Assembly (NCBI GenBank): GCA_002454335.1
Contig: DKIP01000113.1
Coordinates: forward strand, 1-23,290
Source: Cytophagaceae bacterium UBA6715
GTDB lineage: Bacteria; Bacteroidota; Bacteroidia; Cytophagales; Spirosomataceae
DNA: 23,290 nt
Reading direction: 5' to 3'
Both the position numbers and the translations under genes were made by a program. Below, piece by piece: positions 22,394-23,290 of the stretch (position 1 is the stretch's first letter; each line of letters begins with the position of its first letter). The notes beneath the pieces were generated by a model, which did no database searches, had not been told where the DNA came from, and saw only the letters and a program-made list of their open reading frames with translations.

Positions 22394-23290
22394 CGATTCA
22401 AAGCTTTTTTATAGGCATCCAATACCCTCGCACGTGCAAATTCATGATTGACAATTGGCTGAGGATAAGAAAGTTCCTGAAATTCAGGTACCCATTTGCG
22501 AATGTAGGCCAATTCTTTATCGAATTTTTGCGTTTGTAAAGTGGGATTAAATACCCGAAAATAAGGTGCAGCATCACAACCACAGCCTGCAGCCCACTGC
22601 CAACCGCCATTGTTGGCAGCAAAGTCGAAATCCAATAATTTGGAGGCAAAATAAGCTTCCCCCCAGCGCCAATCGATCAACAAATGTTTAACGAGAAAAC
22701 TCGCTACAATCATACGAACCCGATTGTGCATAAAACCTGTTGCGTTCAATTCGCGCATGCCCGCATCGACAATCGGATAACCCGTTTGACCGGAACACCA
22801 TGCTTCGAATTCCGCTTCATTGTTTCGCCATTCCATGCGATCATATTCTTTGCGAAATGCATGACCATCCGAAACATGCGGAAAATGAAACAAAATATTA
22901 AAATAAAAATCGCGCCAAATCAATTCATTTAACCAGGTTTCCGAAAGTCCAACAGCTTGATCAACTAAGGACCGGATGGATATTGTACCGAAACGTAAAT
23001 GCACCGACAAGCGTGAAGTCGCATTTTTAGCAGGAAAATCTCTTTGCGCTTGATAGGCTTGAATTAATGGATTAGCAACTGCTTTGCTCGGAAATAATAA
23101 GCCTGCCTTTTGGAAACCGATACTTTCCAATGTCGGTATTTGTGATGCAACAGACACATAGTTCGACAAACTTTCAGATGGATAAACCTGAATGGGATTT
23201 TGTGCAAGCTTTTCCTTCCACTTTCTAGAATAAGGGGTGAAAACTGTGTAAGGAGTGTTTTGACCACTAAGCACCTCATCCTTTTCAAAG
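22390..23290 (-). CDS. Cryptochrome/DNA photolyase family protein (N-terminus outside window)
   Basis: A light-driven flavoenzyme that repairs UV-induced pyrimidine dimers. Three hundred codons are visible, covering the linker and the FAD-binding helical domain. The frame stays open to the right edge, reading FEKDEVLSGQNTPYTVFTPY, which is internal photolyase sequence; a GTG at 23272-23274 is therefore an internal valine codon, not a start. Diagnostic parts: LRFGTISIRSL, ELIWRDFYFNILFHFP, TGYPIVDAGMRELNATGFMHNR (longer motif, key residues Asp and His-Asn-Arg), FLVKHLLIDWRWGE, and NNGGWQWAAGCGCDAAPYF around the electron-transfer Trp. Most like class I CPD photolyases such as E. coli Phr. The N-terminal antenna domain is missing, so the second cofactor cannot be judged. 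Confidence 0.95.
   Translation of the reverse strand, partial: FEKDEVLSGQNTPYTVFTPYSRKWKEKLAQNPIQVYPSESLSNYVSVASQIPTLESIGFQKAGLLFPSKAVANPLIQAYQAQRDFPAKNATSRLSVHLRFGTISIRSLVDQAVGLSETWLNELIWRDFYFNILFHFPHVSDGHAFRKEYDRMEWRNNEAEFEAWCSGQTGYPIVDAGMRELNATGFMHNRVRMIVASFLVKHLLIDWRWGEAYFASKLLDFDFAANNGGWQWAAGCGCDAAPYFRVFNPTLQTQKFDKELAYIRKWVPEFQELSYPQPIVNHEFARARVLDAYKKALNR

Noticed and set aside
23272..23274. GTG as a start codon for the photolyase gene
   Set aside because: The frame continues upstream to the window edge with residues (FEKDEV) typical of the inside of photolyases, so this is an internal valine.

Overview
The window looks like an ordinary chromosomal stretch from a Bacteroidota bacterium, probably of the class Cytophagia (order Cytophagales). 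The evidence is the set of protein types (a DUF5683 protein after parAB, a small histone H1-like protein, a zinc-dependent phospholipase C-like protein, a LepB with a long insert, a DUF937/OmpA-like membrane protein), the lack of Shine-Dalgarno sequences before starts, and repeated matches to the Bacteroidota promoter (TTG/TTTG, 19-20 nt, TAnnTTTG) upstream of genes. The genus cannot be fixed by eye. I see no insertion sequence, prophage, CRISPR array, tRNA or rRNA.

Layout, left to right. At 1-1007 (minus) is a DEAD-box RNA helicase cut by the window edge, with a structured leader. At 1177-2400 (minus) is a membrane protein with a worn OmpA-like C-terminus, divergent from a bifunctional hisB (2493-3605). 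A 32-residue membrane microprotein follows in its own promoter-terminator unit (3641-3739). Then come radC and rpsT (minus), a phospholipase C/S1-P1-fold secreted protein and an RlmI-type rRNA methyltransferase (plus). From 11197 back to 6961 on the minus strand is a tight five-gene operon, parA-parB-DUF5683-dapB-lepB. It joins chromosome segregation, a DUF5683 envelope protein, meso-diaminopimelate/lysine synthesis and signal peptidase I. From 11369 to 13664 (plus) are a POT-family peptide transporter and a VIT/CCC1 iron-manganese transporter 10 nt apart, convergent with a gamma-glutamyltransferase (minus).

From 15507 on there is an alpha-oxoamine synthase of the sphingoid/sulfonolipid base type, a 59-residue histone H1-like gene, a MaoC-type hydratase (minus) and a diacylglycerol-kinase-family lipid kinase. 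A 402-bp AT-rich gap carries the dnaA promoter, followed by dnaA (plus), recA (minus), a DUF3108 exported protein with a TTG start (plus), and a DNA photolyase (minus) that runs off the right edge.

Most convergent pairs are separated by strong bidirectional hairpin terminators. Two pairs (VIT/ggt and DUF3108/photolyase) overlap at their stop codons instead. parAB, dnaA and recA lie within about 12 kb, which would fit an origin-proximal location, but I found no parS site and no DnaA-box cluster. Nothing here is clearly a new defence or mobile system. The most interesting items are the helicase leader, near-leaderless divergent promoters at hisB, a HisB phosphatase domain without its zinc ligands, the orphan microprotein, and the lipid-gene neighbourhood.
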